Below are positions 23,763 through 31,791 of a stretch of DNA of 64,000 bases, in pieces. Each line of letters opens with the position of its first letter. Position 1 is the stretch's first letter. The position numbers and the translations under genes were made by a program. Where the stretch lies: positions 124,001 to 188,000 of the forward strand of contig JBDUYP010000001.1 in NCBI GenBank assembly GCA_039944535.1, given 5' to 3'. The notes under the pieces are model-generated. The model was not told where the DNA came from and ran no database searches. It was given only the letters and a program-made list of their open reading frames with translations. This DNA comes from JAMZMI01 sp039944535. Its GTDB lineage: Bacteria > Bacteroidota > Bacteroidia > Cytophagales > Cyclobacteriaceae.

Positions 23763-24998
23763 TTAAGTCGATGTGATATTCTTTCTTTTTACCATTCGAG
23801 TAATAATAAACATCAATCCAATAGTCAAAGTCATTAATGAAATCACTATCACACCCAAGGTGGAAAAATTATTGATCATCCCATCTTCCGATTGAAATAC
23901 TATCCATCCTGCGAGCACGGCGGCCATACCTGCAACAGCCAGTTGCATGGCTGCATCAATAGCCATATATGCACCCCGGTCTTCTACCTCGGGAATAATC
24001 GTCCCTATGGCTGAAGATGAGATGCTCCGGGCATTAATACCTAGAAAAATCAACGTATGAACTATGATGACTGACCAAAGAGGATTTATTCCCAGGTTCG
24101 TAAAAACCGTAACCGTCACTATTGAAATGATAGTCCCTACCACGAAAACCTTTAGCGTTCCAAATTTATCAGTCAAACGGCCAATAAGGGGAGAGCATAT
24201 GAAAGTAGCAGCCCCGGCAATTCCATATAGTAAAGGGAGGCTTTCAAGAGACACCCCAAGGTTGTTAGTGCAAAATGCGGAGCTAAAGGTCATCAAAATA
24301 ACATCTCCTGCTACCAAAAGGGTATTGTTTAAAAATACAATGAGATAATTTCTATTGCTGATTATTTTTAAAGAGTGAAGCAATGGGTTGACTTTTGCTG
24401 GTATGAGTAGGTGTTTATTTATAGGATTGATTTTCCAAATAATGAGAAAAGCCGCAATGATTCCCAAAAACAAAATCAACCCAAAAGCTAAATGCCAATC
24501 CCACTCAGAAGCCAGGTAGAGCGCAAGTGGTAAACCCAAAATTTGACTCCCAGCAGAAGCCATTTGTAGAATTCCAAAAGCCCTTCCTCTTTGGGTCGTT
24601 TCAAATAGATCCGCTATGATGGCAAAACAAATGGGACCAACAACACCTCCAAATGTACCCGTTATAATCCGGGCAACAACCAGTACCTGAAAAGAGGGCG
24701 CACAGGTGCAAAATAAAACCCCCAGCAAAAACCCTGAGTAAAAAATCAGGAGTAATTTTTTCCGATCAAATTTGTCAGCATAACCTGATAATAGCATTGC
24801 CGATATTCCTGCACTGATTGGATATGCAGACGCAAGCAAACCAAACTGCGTGGTAGTGATCTTGAGTTCTGGAAGAAGGATGGCTGACAATGCAGAGGTA
24901 AGCATGTAGTCCAAAACAATAGTCAACAAAACCACTGTAATGGTAGCTAATAATAGAAATTGATAGCGGGTAAACTTCAGCTTGGTCTCACCAGTCAT
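23763..24998 (-). CDS. MFS transporter
   Basis: 411 residues with about 12 membrane helices and the MFS loop signature GYADKFDRKKLLL between helices 2 and 3, plus its half-repeat IGRLTDKFGTLKVF. The closest look is to sugar/drug efflux-type members (YPISAGISAMLLSG, RIITGTFGGVVGPICFAII, RGRAFGILQMASAGSQILGLP). The start codon lies one base after the stop of the AraC regulator, so translation is coupled. With the TonB receptor next to it, an inner-membrane step for the same substrate is plausible; efflux is the alternative. Confidence 0.88.
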   Translation of the reverse strand: MTGETKLKFTRYQFLLLATITVVLLTIVLDYMLTSALSAILLPELKITTTQFGLLASAYPISAGISAMLLSGYADKFDRKKLLLIFYSGFLLGVLFCTCAPSFQVLVVARIITGTFGGVVGPICFAIIADLFETTQRGRAFGILQMASAGSQILGLPLALYLASEWDWHLAFGLILFLGIIAAFLIIWKINPINKHLLIPAKVNPLLHSLKIISNRNYLIVFLNNTLLVAGDVILMTFSSAFCTNNLGVSLESLPLLYGIAGAATFICSPLIGRLTDKFGTLKVFVVGTIISIVTVTVFTNLGINPLWSVIIVHTLIFLGINARSISSSAIGTIIPEVEDRGAYMAIDAAMQLAVAGMAAVLAGWIVFQSEDGMINNFSTLGVIVISLMTLTIGLMFIITRMVKRKNITST

Positions 24999-24999
24999 T

Positions 25000-26814
25000 T
25001 TACTTTATATGAGATTTGACCCATGCTTTTGGAGTCATACCCTCCATTTTTTTAAAATACACATTGAAAACCGTTTTGGAACTAAAGCCACTTTCGTAGG
25101 CTAAACCCAAAAGTGTAAGGTTGTTGTTCTTTGGGTCCAGGGCTTTTTCTTTGAAGGATATCAGGCGGAAGGCATTGATGTATTCATTAAAATTCTTGCC
25201 AATTTGTTCATTGAGCAACCAAGACAATTTATTAGGCTGCAAATCCATTTTTTCTGCTAAATGCCTTAATGAAATTGTGGGGTCTAAATAGATCTCATCT
25301 TCTTTCATTAGCTGATCTAATTGTTCTAAATGGGATGCTATTTCATTTTTGCTTAGTAAGGAGGGGTTAATGAAAGTAGCTTCAGAAATGGTTATTGGCT
25401 CAAGATCAGGCTTGTTTTTTATAGATGGGGGAAAATCCATTTGGTCATAAATCTCCTTAAACCGGGTGTTATCACGAAGGTTATCCCAAACCCAGAAAGT
25501 CTTTAAGGTCGCCATATTTACCGAGCGTTCTTCGTAGGCTTTGTCTAACCAGTATATGGCTTCCTCGGGCATATTTAAAAGTGAATATAAAATTGCGGGA
25601 TCAGAAGAGTCAAGGAATTTTGTTTTTTCCAAGATCGCTAAGACCTCTTCATTCTTACCCATTAGGATATTTAACACCAATAAATCTAAGTTAGCAAGCC
25701 CTAGGCCACCTATTAGTTCAAGAGCCTTATTGATGTCAATTAATGCATCCTTAAATTTCCCCAAATAACCATTGACTAAACCCCGAAAACGAAGTGCCTC
25801 TGCATAATTAGGGTCAATTTCCAGGGCTTTATTAAATGCAACAATTGAATCTTCAAAACGCCGGGCAAAATAATAGGTCAAGCCCAATTGCCAATGTGTA
25901 TGAACATCAAGTGGATCAGTTTCAGTCTGCCATTTGGCTACCTCTATAGCGGTATCAAAATCCTCCTTGATAAATATGTAGTAATAGGTGATAAATTCAT
26001 TTTGTTCAGGGTGTCCATATTTTATTGCCTTATCGTATTCTATCAGAGCAGCCTCCCAATTCCAGGCCGAGAACAGTTCGATGTAAGCAAGAACCAGGTG
26101 TGCAGTGGCGTTTTCTGCATTTAAATTTATGGCCTTTTTAGCGGCAATTCTTGCCAGGTTATTCCCTTCTTCATTGGGTAACATATTGAGGGTCGCAGCT
26201 TGAATATATGTTTCTCCCAAAAAGGCATAAGCATCTGAGTAATTGGGGTCCACTTTGATTGCAGCTTTGAATAATTTCATTGCAGCTTTAATATCCTCAA
26301 AGTCTTTCCTTTTCAGATGATAGCTCCCTTTCAACCATAAATCATAAGCCTCTACATTGTGCGTTGTGGTAGGATGGAGCACAGATGGGATTTCAATATG
26401 TCCAAAATTTTCACGGATCTGGTCGGCAAGGAGCACACTGATTTCATCTTGTAGGGTAAAAATATCCTCCAGGTCCCGATCAAAATTCTTTGACCAGTAG
26501 TGGGTGCCATCATAAGTACTGATCAACTGTGCTGTAATGCGAACCCTGTTTTCGGCTTTCCGGACGCTCCCCTCCAAAACTGTGCTCACCCCCAACTGAT
26601 TACCAATGGTTCGTACATCTATATTTTTATTCTTAAATGCAAAAGAGGATGTGCGGGCAATAACTTTTAAACCCTTCACAGTGGTTAGGGCATTGATTAT
26701 TTCTTCTGTAATGCCATCGCTGAAGTATTCGTTTTCAGAGTCAGCACTCATATTTACAAAAGGAAGCACCACAATGGACTTATTGGATGATGATATGGTT
26801 AGGTGGTTGGTCAT
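25000..26814 (-). CDS. TolB-like/TPR/AraC transcriptional regulator (paralogue A)
   Basis: 604 residues, cytosolic, no membrane segment. The TolB/CadC-associated domain spans about 10-130 (KSIVVLPFVNMSADSENEYF, SDGITEEIINALTTVKGLKV, LGVSTVLEGSVRKA). TPR repeats run about 150-420 (YAFLGETYIQAATL, HWQLGLTYYFARRFEDSI, IDPNYAEALRFRGLVNGYLG). The C-terminal AraC-type domain is at about 490-600 (LSWLLNEQIGKNFNEYINAF, LAYESGFSSKTVFNVYFKK, EGMTPKAWV). It heads an operon with an MFS transporter (one-base gap) and a TonB receptor. A paralogue is at 31792 and a fragment of a third at 17900. The TolB-like and TPR part may sense a ligand or partner protein; that is an inference. Confidence 0.88.
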   Translation of the reverse strand: MTNHLTISSSNKSIVVLPFVNMSADSENEYFSDGITEEIINALTTVKGLKVIARTSSFAFKNKNIDVRTIGNQLGVSTVLEGSVRKAENRVRITAQLISTYDGTHYWSKNFDRDLEDIFTLQDEISVLLADQIRENFGHIEIPSVLHPTTTHNVEAYDLWLKGSYHLKRKDFEDIKAAMKLFKAAIKVDPNYSDAYAFLGETYIQAATLNMLPNEEGNNLARIAAKKAINLNAENATAHLVLAYIELFSAWNWEAALIEYDKAIKYGHPEQNEFITYYYIFIKEDFDTAIEVAKWQTETDPLDVHTHWQLGLTYYFARRFEDSIVAFNKALEIDPNYAEALRFRGLVNGYLGKFKDALIDINKALELIGGLGLANLDLLVLNILMGKNEEVLAILEKTKFLDSSDPAILYSLLNMPEEAIYWLDKAYEERSVNMATLKTFWVWDNLRDNTRFKEIYDQMDFPPSIKNKPDLEPITISEATFINPSLLSKNEIASHLEQLDQLMKEDEIYLDPTISLRHLAEKMDLQPNKLSWLLNEQIGKNFNEYINAFRLISFKEKALDPKNNNLTLLGLAYESGFSSKTVFNVYFKKMEGMTPKAWVKSHIK

Positions 26815-27092
26815 TTTCTACTTTACCCGATTAGGGCTGCTATGAAATCATATTGAATACTTCAATTTGGGATTTTCGTTTCTGGTTGTAGCTAAACCTA
26901 TGTATGGTGCTGTGTGCGCCCCACTGGCTAATAGCAGCAAAATAGTGAAATTTGCCGTGCCCGGCAAGGGGCGCCCGGCAAGTGGGCGGCCCACGTAGGG
27001 AGTTTACTAAGTAACCAAGCGGCAGTGCGTTTAGAAACTTAAAATCAACTTTTTGCTATATCAATGCATTACTTGGATCACTCGTAAGCTTC

Positions 27093-27112
27093 GGTTTGTG
27101 TCCCCACAAACC
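27093..27112. repeat. REP-like hairpin
   Basis: GGTTTGTG (27093-27100), loop TCCC, CACAAACC (27105-27112). Same family as 18138-18157 and 27299-27318; the stem is conserved and the loop varies (TCCC or TCCT). Confidence 0.75.
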
Positions 27113-27203
27113 TATACGACCCTCGATTGGTTGGGGCAGAACCGTGGCAGAACTTTTAACGGTGTTTAGTGACCGGAGCATGTTGAAGGATGAGCGAGGC
27201 TTC

Positions 27204-27236
27204 ACTCATGGCATGACTCAAAGTCATGCCATGAGT
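27204..27236. repeat. Perfect hairpin with 15-bp arms
   Basis: ACTCATGGCATGACT (27204-27218), loop CAA, AGTCATGCCATGAGT (27222-27236). No mismatch and no following T-run. Unlike the REP-like hairpins around it, no second copy was noticed in the window. Confidence 0.85.
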
Positions 27237-27298
27237 ACCTTGCCGAGAATGATCTTTTTTCCCGTGTCTGACCGTAGACTTAGTGTCTTCTACGCCAA

Positions 27299-27350
27299 GG
27301 TTTGTGTCCTCACAAACCTATATGATGTTCGACTCGTGGGGACACGAACC
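27299..27350. repeat. Opposed pair of REP-like hairpins (REPIN-like)
   Basis: Hairpin GGTTTGTG-TCCT-CACAAACC (27299-27318) is followed after 14 bases by an inverted relative (27333-27350), whose complement reads GGTTCGTG-TCCC-CACGAG. Two REPs in inverted orientation form a REPIN, the usual mobile unit of RAYT-dependent repeats. No RAYT for this family is in the window. Confidence 0.65.
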
Positions 27351-27433
27351 GAGGCTGAAGACTCATTGGATTACTCGTTGGTGAAAACACCAACAAGGGA
27401 GCGGACGATCATCGTTTCGATGATGGATATACT

Positions 27434-28027
27434 TTAGTTCTGAACTGAATACTCGATTAATTCCTCCACGTAATTGAAATCACTCTGAGACTGAGTCAGT
27501 TTAATAAAGGTTTTTACTGCTGGGGCATACACCCAAACCTCCTCTTCATCTGCATTGTATCCTCTGGAATTTGTGGTCTTACCAGTGTATTTGATGGTGT
27601 AAGCCATGAAGGTTCCGGCTTCTACGGTCTCTTCCTGGTAGGACAATACTTCAGCATCCTGACTTTGGTTTCCTGTTGTGCCATCCTGGCTTGTCCAGCT
27701 GCTCTCATATTTCCACTTTTTGCCCACTTCGAGAGGCCAGTCATACTTAGGTGTTTCGCTTTCATCCGGCTTCACGATATCAGCGAGGGGAATGGTGTCA
27801 TTGCCTATGGTCATACCTAAACCTTCATCCATGCGTACGATCATTCTCGTGTCTGTACCATCCGACCGTACTTCTCCTTCGGTGGTTACGCCCTTGTATT
27901 TCCAAACCCATTTTTCACCAACTTGATAGTCCTCAAGCGTCGGCTGTGGTGTGAGGTCTGCTTTTTTTGGAGTATCGCAAGAACAGAATATGATTATAGA
28001 TAAGAGTGTTAAAAATTGAGTTTTCAT
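27434..28027 (-). CDS. Hypothetical lipoprotein
   Basis: 197 residues with lipoprotein signal MKTQFLTLLSIIIFCSCDTP (Cys15-17 region). The mature part is strand-rich with many Trp (YQVGEKWVWKYKGV, WPLEVGKKWKYESSW, AEEVW-type strands), as in Bacteroidetes proteins of unknown function that bind lipidic ligands; no named domain was recognised. It is the last gene of the minus-strand run that begins with the ADH at 31685 and may belong to the same operon (57-base gap to the preceding hydrolase). Confidence 0.65.
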   Translation of the reverse strand: MKTQFLTLLSIIIFCSCDTPKKADLTPQPTLEDYQVGEKWVWKYKGVTTEGEVRSDGTDTRMIVRMDEGLGMTIGNDTIPLADIVKPDESETPKYDWPLEVGKKWKYESSWTSQDGTTGNQSQDAEVLSYQEETVEAGTFMAYTIKYTGKTTNSRGYNADEEEVWVYAPAVKTFIKLTQSQSDFNYVEELIEYSVQN

Positions 28028-28084
28028 GTTCTTCGTGTTTTAATTAAAGTGGTTAGTGCAAAATAGTTTTTTTTAGCGACTGAA

Positions 28085-29059
28085 TCAGTTGAGGTTGATG
28101 CTGCTGTCCTGCTGCTCCAACCATGCTAAAATAATCTGATTCGTCTCTTTTGGTTTTTCTTGCTGAATCCAATGACCACAGTCTAAATTGGTCACTTCCA
28201 CATTTGGAACAAAATTCGTTAGAGTCTCAGACTTAGGAATCATATCACGATCCCCGTAAATCATAAGCGCTGGGTGTTGGATGACAGGATTGACATCCGC
28301 CAATAAGTGCCAGTTTCGATCCAGGTTTCGGTACCAGTTGATACTTCCTGTAAACCCTGTAAACCCTGTTGATTCGAATGACGAGACGAAAACGGCTAGT
28401 TCCTGGTCACTCATCACAGGCTCGCCTTGTGGATCTTCGGCTTTGGCGAGATTGATCATGAACATGCCCGGCTCTGGCGGTGTGGGTGGCACGTTCTTGC
28501 GAAATATATTGCGAAGGAATCGGTGTGCATTTTCATCTAAAATAGCATCTGCCACTCCTGGTTGTCTATTGAAGTGAACGAAATAGTTATCACTTCCGAA
28601 ATATTCCTCCATCATCTCGATCCAGGGCTTTGGGCCTCTCTCTTGATAAGGCAGAGCCAGATTGATGACTTTGTTTACCCGATCCGGATGCAATTGTGCC
28701 AGACTCCAAACGACATTTGCACCCCAGTCATGACCAACAAAAGTGGCATCCGTATATCCATAATGATCGAGCAACGCGACGAGATCACCCGTCAAGTGTA
28801 TAATGTCATAATCGGTTACTTCTGCTGGTCGTGAAGAGTTGCCGAAACCTCTCTGGTTAGGCGCGATGACATGATAGCCGGCTTCAACGAGGGCCGGAAT
28901 CTGATGTCGCCATGTGAAGGCATGTTCGGGCCACCCATGACAAAGAACAATGGGTTTTCCTTTATGCTGTTGTCCTGCTTCAAAGACTTCAAGCGCTATC
29001 CCATTTACAGGGATAATGGTTGGCTGAGGGAATTCGGTGATTGATTTAGTTGAGTGCAT
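28085..29059 (-). CDS. Epoxide hydrolase-like alpha/beta hydrolase
   Basis: 324 residues, cytosolic. Oxyanion motif H41-G-W-P44, nucleophile Asp111 in VGHDWGANVVW and the catalytic His in LDCGHWIQQEKP. An Asp nucleophile with HGWP and EHAFTWRHQ is the pattern of epoxide hydrolases and haloalkane dehalogenases rather than Ser esterases. The cap region contains the Tyr in YQERGPKPWIEMMEEYFG that would help activate an epoxide. It follows a Ser-type hydrolase and an MDR reductase in the same orientation, which together look like a small-molecule detoxification set. Confidence 0.82.
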   Translation of the reverse strand: MHSTKSITEFPQPTIIPVNGIALEVFEAGQQHKGKPIVLCHGWPEHAFTWRHQIPALVEAGYHVIAPNQRGFGNSSRPAEVTDYDIIHLTGDLVALLDHYGYTDATFVGHDWGANVVWSLAQLHPDRVNKVINLALPYQERGPKPWIEMMEEYFGSDNYFVHFNRQPGVADAILDENAHRFLRNIFRKNVPPTPPEPGMFMINLAKAEDPQGEPVMSDQELAVFVSSFESTGFTGFTGSINWYRNLDRNWHLLADVNPVIQHPALMIYGDRDMIPKSETLTNFVPNVEVTNLDCGHWIQQEKPKETNQIILAWLEQQDSSINLN

Positions 29060-29110
29060 TTTGTTATTATTTAGATATTTAGAATCTTAGCTCGCATTTG
29101 AAGGAGATTA

Positions 29111-29968
29111 TCAGTTATGATTAATTACAATAGATTCTATGGTGAGATTATCAGCCTTACTCTGAACGTGCTTTGATCGCTCCAATAGAGTTGTTCTTTT
29201 CAGTGATGGAAATATTCGGGATGCCCGCCTAATCATTTTCGCTCCCGGAAACATCAAGTCGTTTTTAGCAGCAAATAAAGTGATAGGCGTCTTAATGGAT
29301 TTTGCAGCACCTGTGCTAATGGTAGGAACCGGTGTAAAATCCATGGTGTAATGGCGAAATACTTTAGCTAAAAACCGGACGGCAAAATCATCGCGCTCTG
29401 TGAATAGCTCTGCCAGGAATTTTTTTACATATTTTACTTTACCAGTGCTGATGTACCGGCGAATAGGAATAAAGACTTTCATCAATAGCTGAAGCGGGTT
29501 TCCATTGACGATGTAGGCGGGTGCGGCGAGATACACTTCCTTTATGCGGCTTTCGTCATATTCCAACGTTTTTAAGATGATTAACCCGCCAAATGAAAAT
29601 CCAATCATTCGAGCATTTTCAATATGCAATTGCTCCATAATTTCGTTCATCCATCGGCCATAAGAGTTGTCCTTCATGCTCATCCTGGTCTCAGCGCTTT
29701 TATTCGGCTGGGCTGGCACATCAATCGCATAAACCCGGTAATGGGTGCTAAGATTCGGGTACGTTTCCAGGGCTATGGGAGCACAACCATTGGAACCATG
29801 GACGAGTAGAATTGGAGGGTTTTCCGGATCTCCTGACCTTATGATGTTGGTCGTTCCAATGCTGGTCTCAACATTTACATAATCATATTCGATGTTTAGC
29901 TCCCGGAGTTTCTCATTGTAGAGATCGAATATTTCTTGCTTACCTACTTCGGTTTTAAAAAATGACAT
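29111..29968 (-). CDS. Alpha/beta hydrolase, Ser type
   Basis: 285 residues. VHGSNGCAPIALETY forms the oxyanion loop, Ser125 sits in the elbow MIGFSFGGLIIL, the acid is probably in TLFAAKNDLMFPG, and the His is in LERSKHVQSKAD. It is a generic esterase/lipase-like enzyme with unknown substrate. The start codon is six bases from the stop of the DUF4386 gene, so the two are co-transcribed. It is clearly different from the Asp-type hydrolase next to it. Confidence 0.8.
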   Translation of the reverse strand: MSFFKTEVGKQEIFDLYNEKLRELNIEYDYVNVETSIGTTNIIRSGDPENPPILLVHGSNGCAPIALETYPNLSTHYRVYAIDVPAQPNKSAETRMSMKDNSYGRWMNEIMEQLHIENARMIGFSFGGLIILKTLEYDESRIKEVYLAAPAYIVNGNPLQLLMKVFIPIRRYISTGKVKYVKKFLAELFTERDDFAVRFLAKVFRHYTMDFTPVPTISTGAAKSIKTPITLFAAKNDLMFPGAKMIRRASRIFPSLKRTTLLERSKHVQSKADNLTIESIVINHN

Positions 29969-29974
29969 GAGCGC

Positions 29975-30655
29975 TTAATTAAGGTTATTTGTGAAATCCA
30001 TATTTACTCCCTTACGCAGCAACCAAATAGCAAATCCCAATTCCGAGATTGCCATTGGCACACTCATCATCCTTTCTGCTGCTGCAATGATTTCAATTGC
30101 CTCTGGTATGACCGCTTTTCCCAAATGGATCAATGTGTAACTGACTCCAGCAACATAGAGTAGAAAGCCGATCCACTTCGGGATAGCTTTAGACTTATAA
30201 CTTAGATATCCTAAGCCAACTAAATGCAAACCGAAAATGATCAACCCTAAAGACCAGTACTTTTCAAAGTTGGTGATTAGTTCCATCACAGCGTAAGCAT
30301 CTGGGTGAGCCTTGGATACCAGATGCCATACGACCAACAGGTGATAGATGGCAAAGGCCAGGCCAGCAGAGTACACCACCCGAATGACTCCTGTGATAAG
30401 CGATGCTTTTTTGTCGACTGACTGGAAGAATCGATACAAACTCCACGCGACCAATATGTCCGTGATGAGAATAATGAACCAGCCGATGATTTCCAAACCA
30501 AATAGCCCTATTGCGTCTTGGATGTTGGTCAATGTAAGTGAAGGATTATCTGGCAATACCAGACTGCTATGCGCATATCCAAAGGCAAATCCGGCTGTCA
30601 CTGCCATCAGCAGGAGTGACCAGCCAGCGATTAGTGCATAATTTGTTGTTTTCAT
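29975..30655 (-). CDS. DUF4386 family membrane protein
   Basis: 226 residues and six to seven membrane helices (ALIAGWSLLLMAVTAGFAFGYA, IIGWFIILITDILVAWSLY, GLIIFGLHLVGLGYLSYKS, IGFLLYVAGVSYTLIHLG). The pattern RFFQSVDKKASLITGVIRVVYS and the C-terminal SELGFAIWLLRKGVN are characteristic of the DUF4386 family, often found beside regulators in Bacteroidetes and Actinobacteria. Role unknown. It lies 43 bases after the ADH gene and six before the hydrolase. Confidence 0.8.
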   Translation of the reverse strand: MKTTNYALIAGWSLLLMAVTAGFAFGYAHSSLVLPDNPSLTLTNIQDAIGLFGLEIIGWFIILITDILVAWSLYRFFQSVDKKASLITGVIRVVYSAGLAFAIYHLLVVWHLVSKAHPDAYAVMELITNFEKYWSLGLIIFGLHLVGLGYLSYKSKAIPKWIGFLLYVAGVSYTLIHLGKAVIPEAIEIIAAAERMMSVPMAISELGFAIWLLRKGVNMDFTNNLN

Positions 30656-30698
30656 CTTTCTTGTTTTGAATAAGGAGTTGAGGCTATCAGTTTTAATA

Positions 30699-31685
30699 TT
30701 AGGCAGCTACAATAACCACATTGCCTTTCTTCCGACCAGAGTCGATGTACTGATGGGCTTCTGCGAGTTTTTCCAGAGGAAACTGTCTATCGATTATGGT
30801 CTTCAGCTTGCCGGTCTGGTGGATGTCCAGCACGTCTTTTAGCATGATGCGCAGCTTTTCTTCCTTATTTGCACCAGTTGCATCAAACTTCGCTTTTTTC
30901 TTACCAAACATGGAAGTGGTAATCATCTGAACAAGCAAAGGGAATTGTAAAACCGGAGAAAGGTAGGTGCCGTTTTCAGTCAGAATGTTCTTGCAGGCTT
31001 TAAACGAACTTTTACCAACCGTGTCGTAGATGTAATCAAACTGGTGATCAATTTTGGTAAAATCCTTCTGCTGGTAGTCGATTACGACATCAGCACCCAG
31101 CGACTGTACTAAACCTACATTGTGGCCGCTGCAAACGCCTGTCACGTGAGCGCCCATGTACTTGGCGAGTTGGACAGCCGACGTTCCCAGTGCTCCCGAT
31201 GCGCCATTGATCAGCACCTTTTGACCCGGCTTGATATTGGCAATCTCACGGAGAAAATTGAAGGATGTCAGGTGCCCGTCGCAGAAGTTGGCCGCCTCAG
31301 AAAATTCCATATTTTCCGGCATAGGCAAGATGACGCCATTTTCCGGTACAGTCAGGTATTCGGCATTGGCACTGAAGCCAAAGGTAGTTTCTCCAAATAC
31401 TTTATCTCCAACTTTAAAATCGCTTACAGCTTCGCCCACTTGTTCTACCGTGCCAGCAAATCCAGTTCCGGGAATGGGTTGTTTTGGCTTACTTAGCCCG
31501 ACGAACAGACGCGCAATATAAGGCTTGCCAGTGCGCATCATGGTGTCGGCAGTTGTGGCTGCAGATGTGGCCACTCTTATCAGGACCTCTCCGGCTTTAG
31601 GTTGTGGTTTGTTTACTTCCTGTAGTTGTAGCACTTCCGGAGTTCCGTATCCTGTGGCTACCATTGCTTTCATAGTGTTTGTCAT
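30699..31685 (-). CDS. MDR-family NAD(P)-dependent alcohol dehydrogenase/quinone oxidoreductase
   Basis: 328 residues. GroES-like N-terminal half (MKAMVATGYGTPEVLQLQEV, PGTGFAGTVEQVGEAVSDF, GDKVFGETTFG) and a Rossmann half with the NADPH loop INGASGALGTSAVQLAKYMG. No structural zinc cysteines are seen, so a quinone/enone reductase type is more likely than a classic zinc ADH. It is the first gene downstream of the TolB-TPR-AraC regulator at 31792, with two copies of GTTCGGAT in between (31738 and 31758), and is the best candidate for its target. Confidence 0.85.
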   Translation of the reverse strand: MTNTMKAMVATGYGTPEVLQLQEVNKPQPKAGEVLIRVATSAATTADTMMRTGKPYIARLFVGLSKPKQPIPGTGFAGTVEQVGEAVSDFKVGDKVFGETTFGFSANAEYLTVPENGVILPMPENMEFSEAANFCDGHLTSFNFLREIANIKPGQKVLINGASGALGTSAVQLAKYMGAHVTGVCSGHNVGLVQSLGADVVIDYQQKDFTKIDHQFDYIYDTVGKSSFKACKNILTENGTYLSPVLQFPLLVQMITTSMFGKKKAKFDATGANKEEKLRIMLKDVLDIHQTGKLKTIIDRQFPLEKLAEAHQYIDSGRKKGNVVIVAA

Positions 31686-31737
31686 GAGTTTGGTTTTTTA
31701 ATACATGACAAAATGAATGAAACCGGGAAACTTAAAT

Positions 31738-31779
31738 GTTCGGATCGTCAGGAAGAGGTTCGGATTTATAATTCGGAAC
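31738..31779. promoter_or_regulatory. Candidate AraC operator, copy 3, with an extra half-site
   Basis: On the minus strand 31779-31758 reads GTTCCGAA, six bases, then ATCCGAAC, matching the motif at 17845 and 21085. On the plus strand GTTCGGAT occurs at both 31738 and 31758, a direct repeat spaced by 20 bases, close to two helical turns, a spacing often used by AraC-family proteins. It sits in the 106-base gap between regulator stop (31792) and ADH start (31685). Confidence 0.6.
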
Positions 31780-31791
31780 CAAATAGTTTTA

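Larger units (their letters stand above)
26815..27433. repeat. Gene-free palindrome-rich stretch
   Basis: No convincing gene in 619 bases. It holds, in order: a GC-rich block with the direct repeat CCCGGCAAG (about 26960-26985) between CGCCCCACT and AGTGGGCGG; a TGCGTTTAGAAAC end motif (about 27027); the REP-like hairpin 27093-27112; a perfect 15-bp-arm hairpin 27204-27236; a pair of opposed REP-like hairpins 27299-27350; and GTTGGTG-AAAA-CACCAAC (27377-27394). An open frame of 113 codons at 27096-27437 (+) runs through these palindromes and is judged an artefact. Confidence 0.75.

Noticed and set aside
27096..27437. 113-codon open frame on the plus strand
   Set aside because: It is built from palindromic repeats, has no domain or signal features, and ends inside the end of a real lipoprotein gene.
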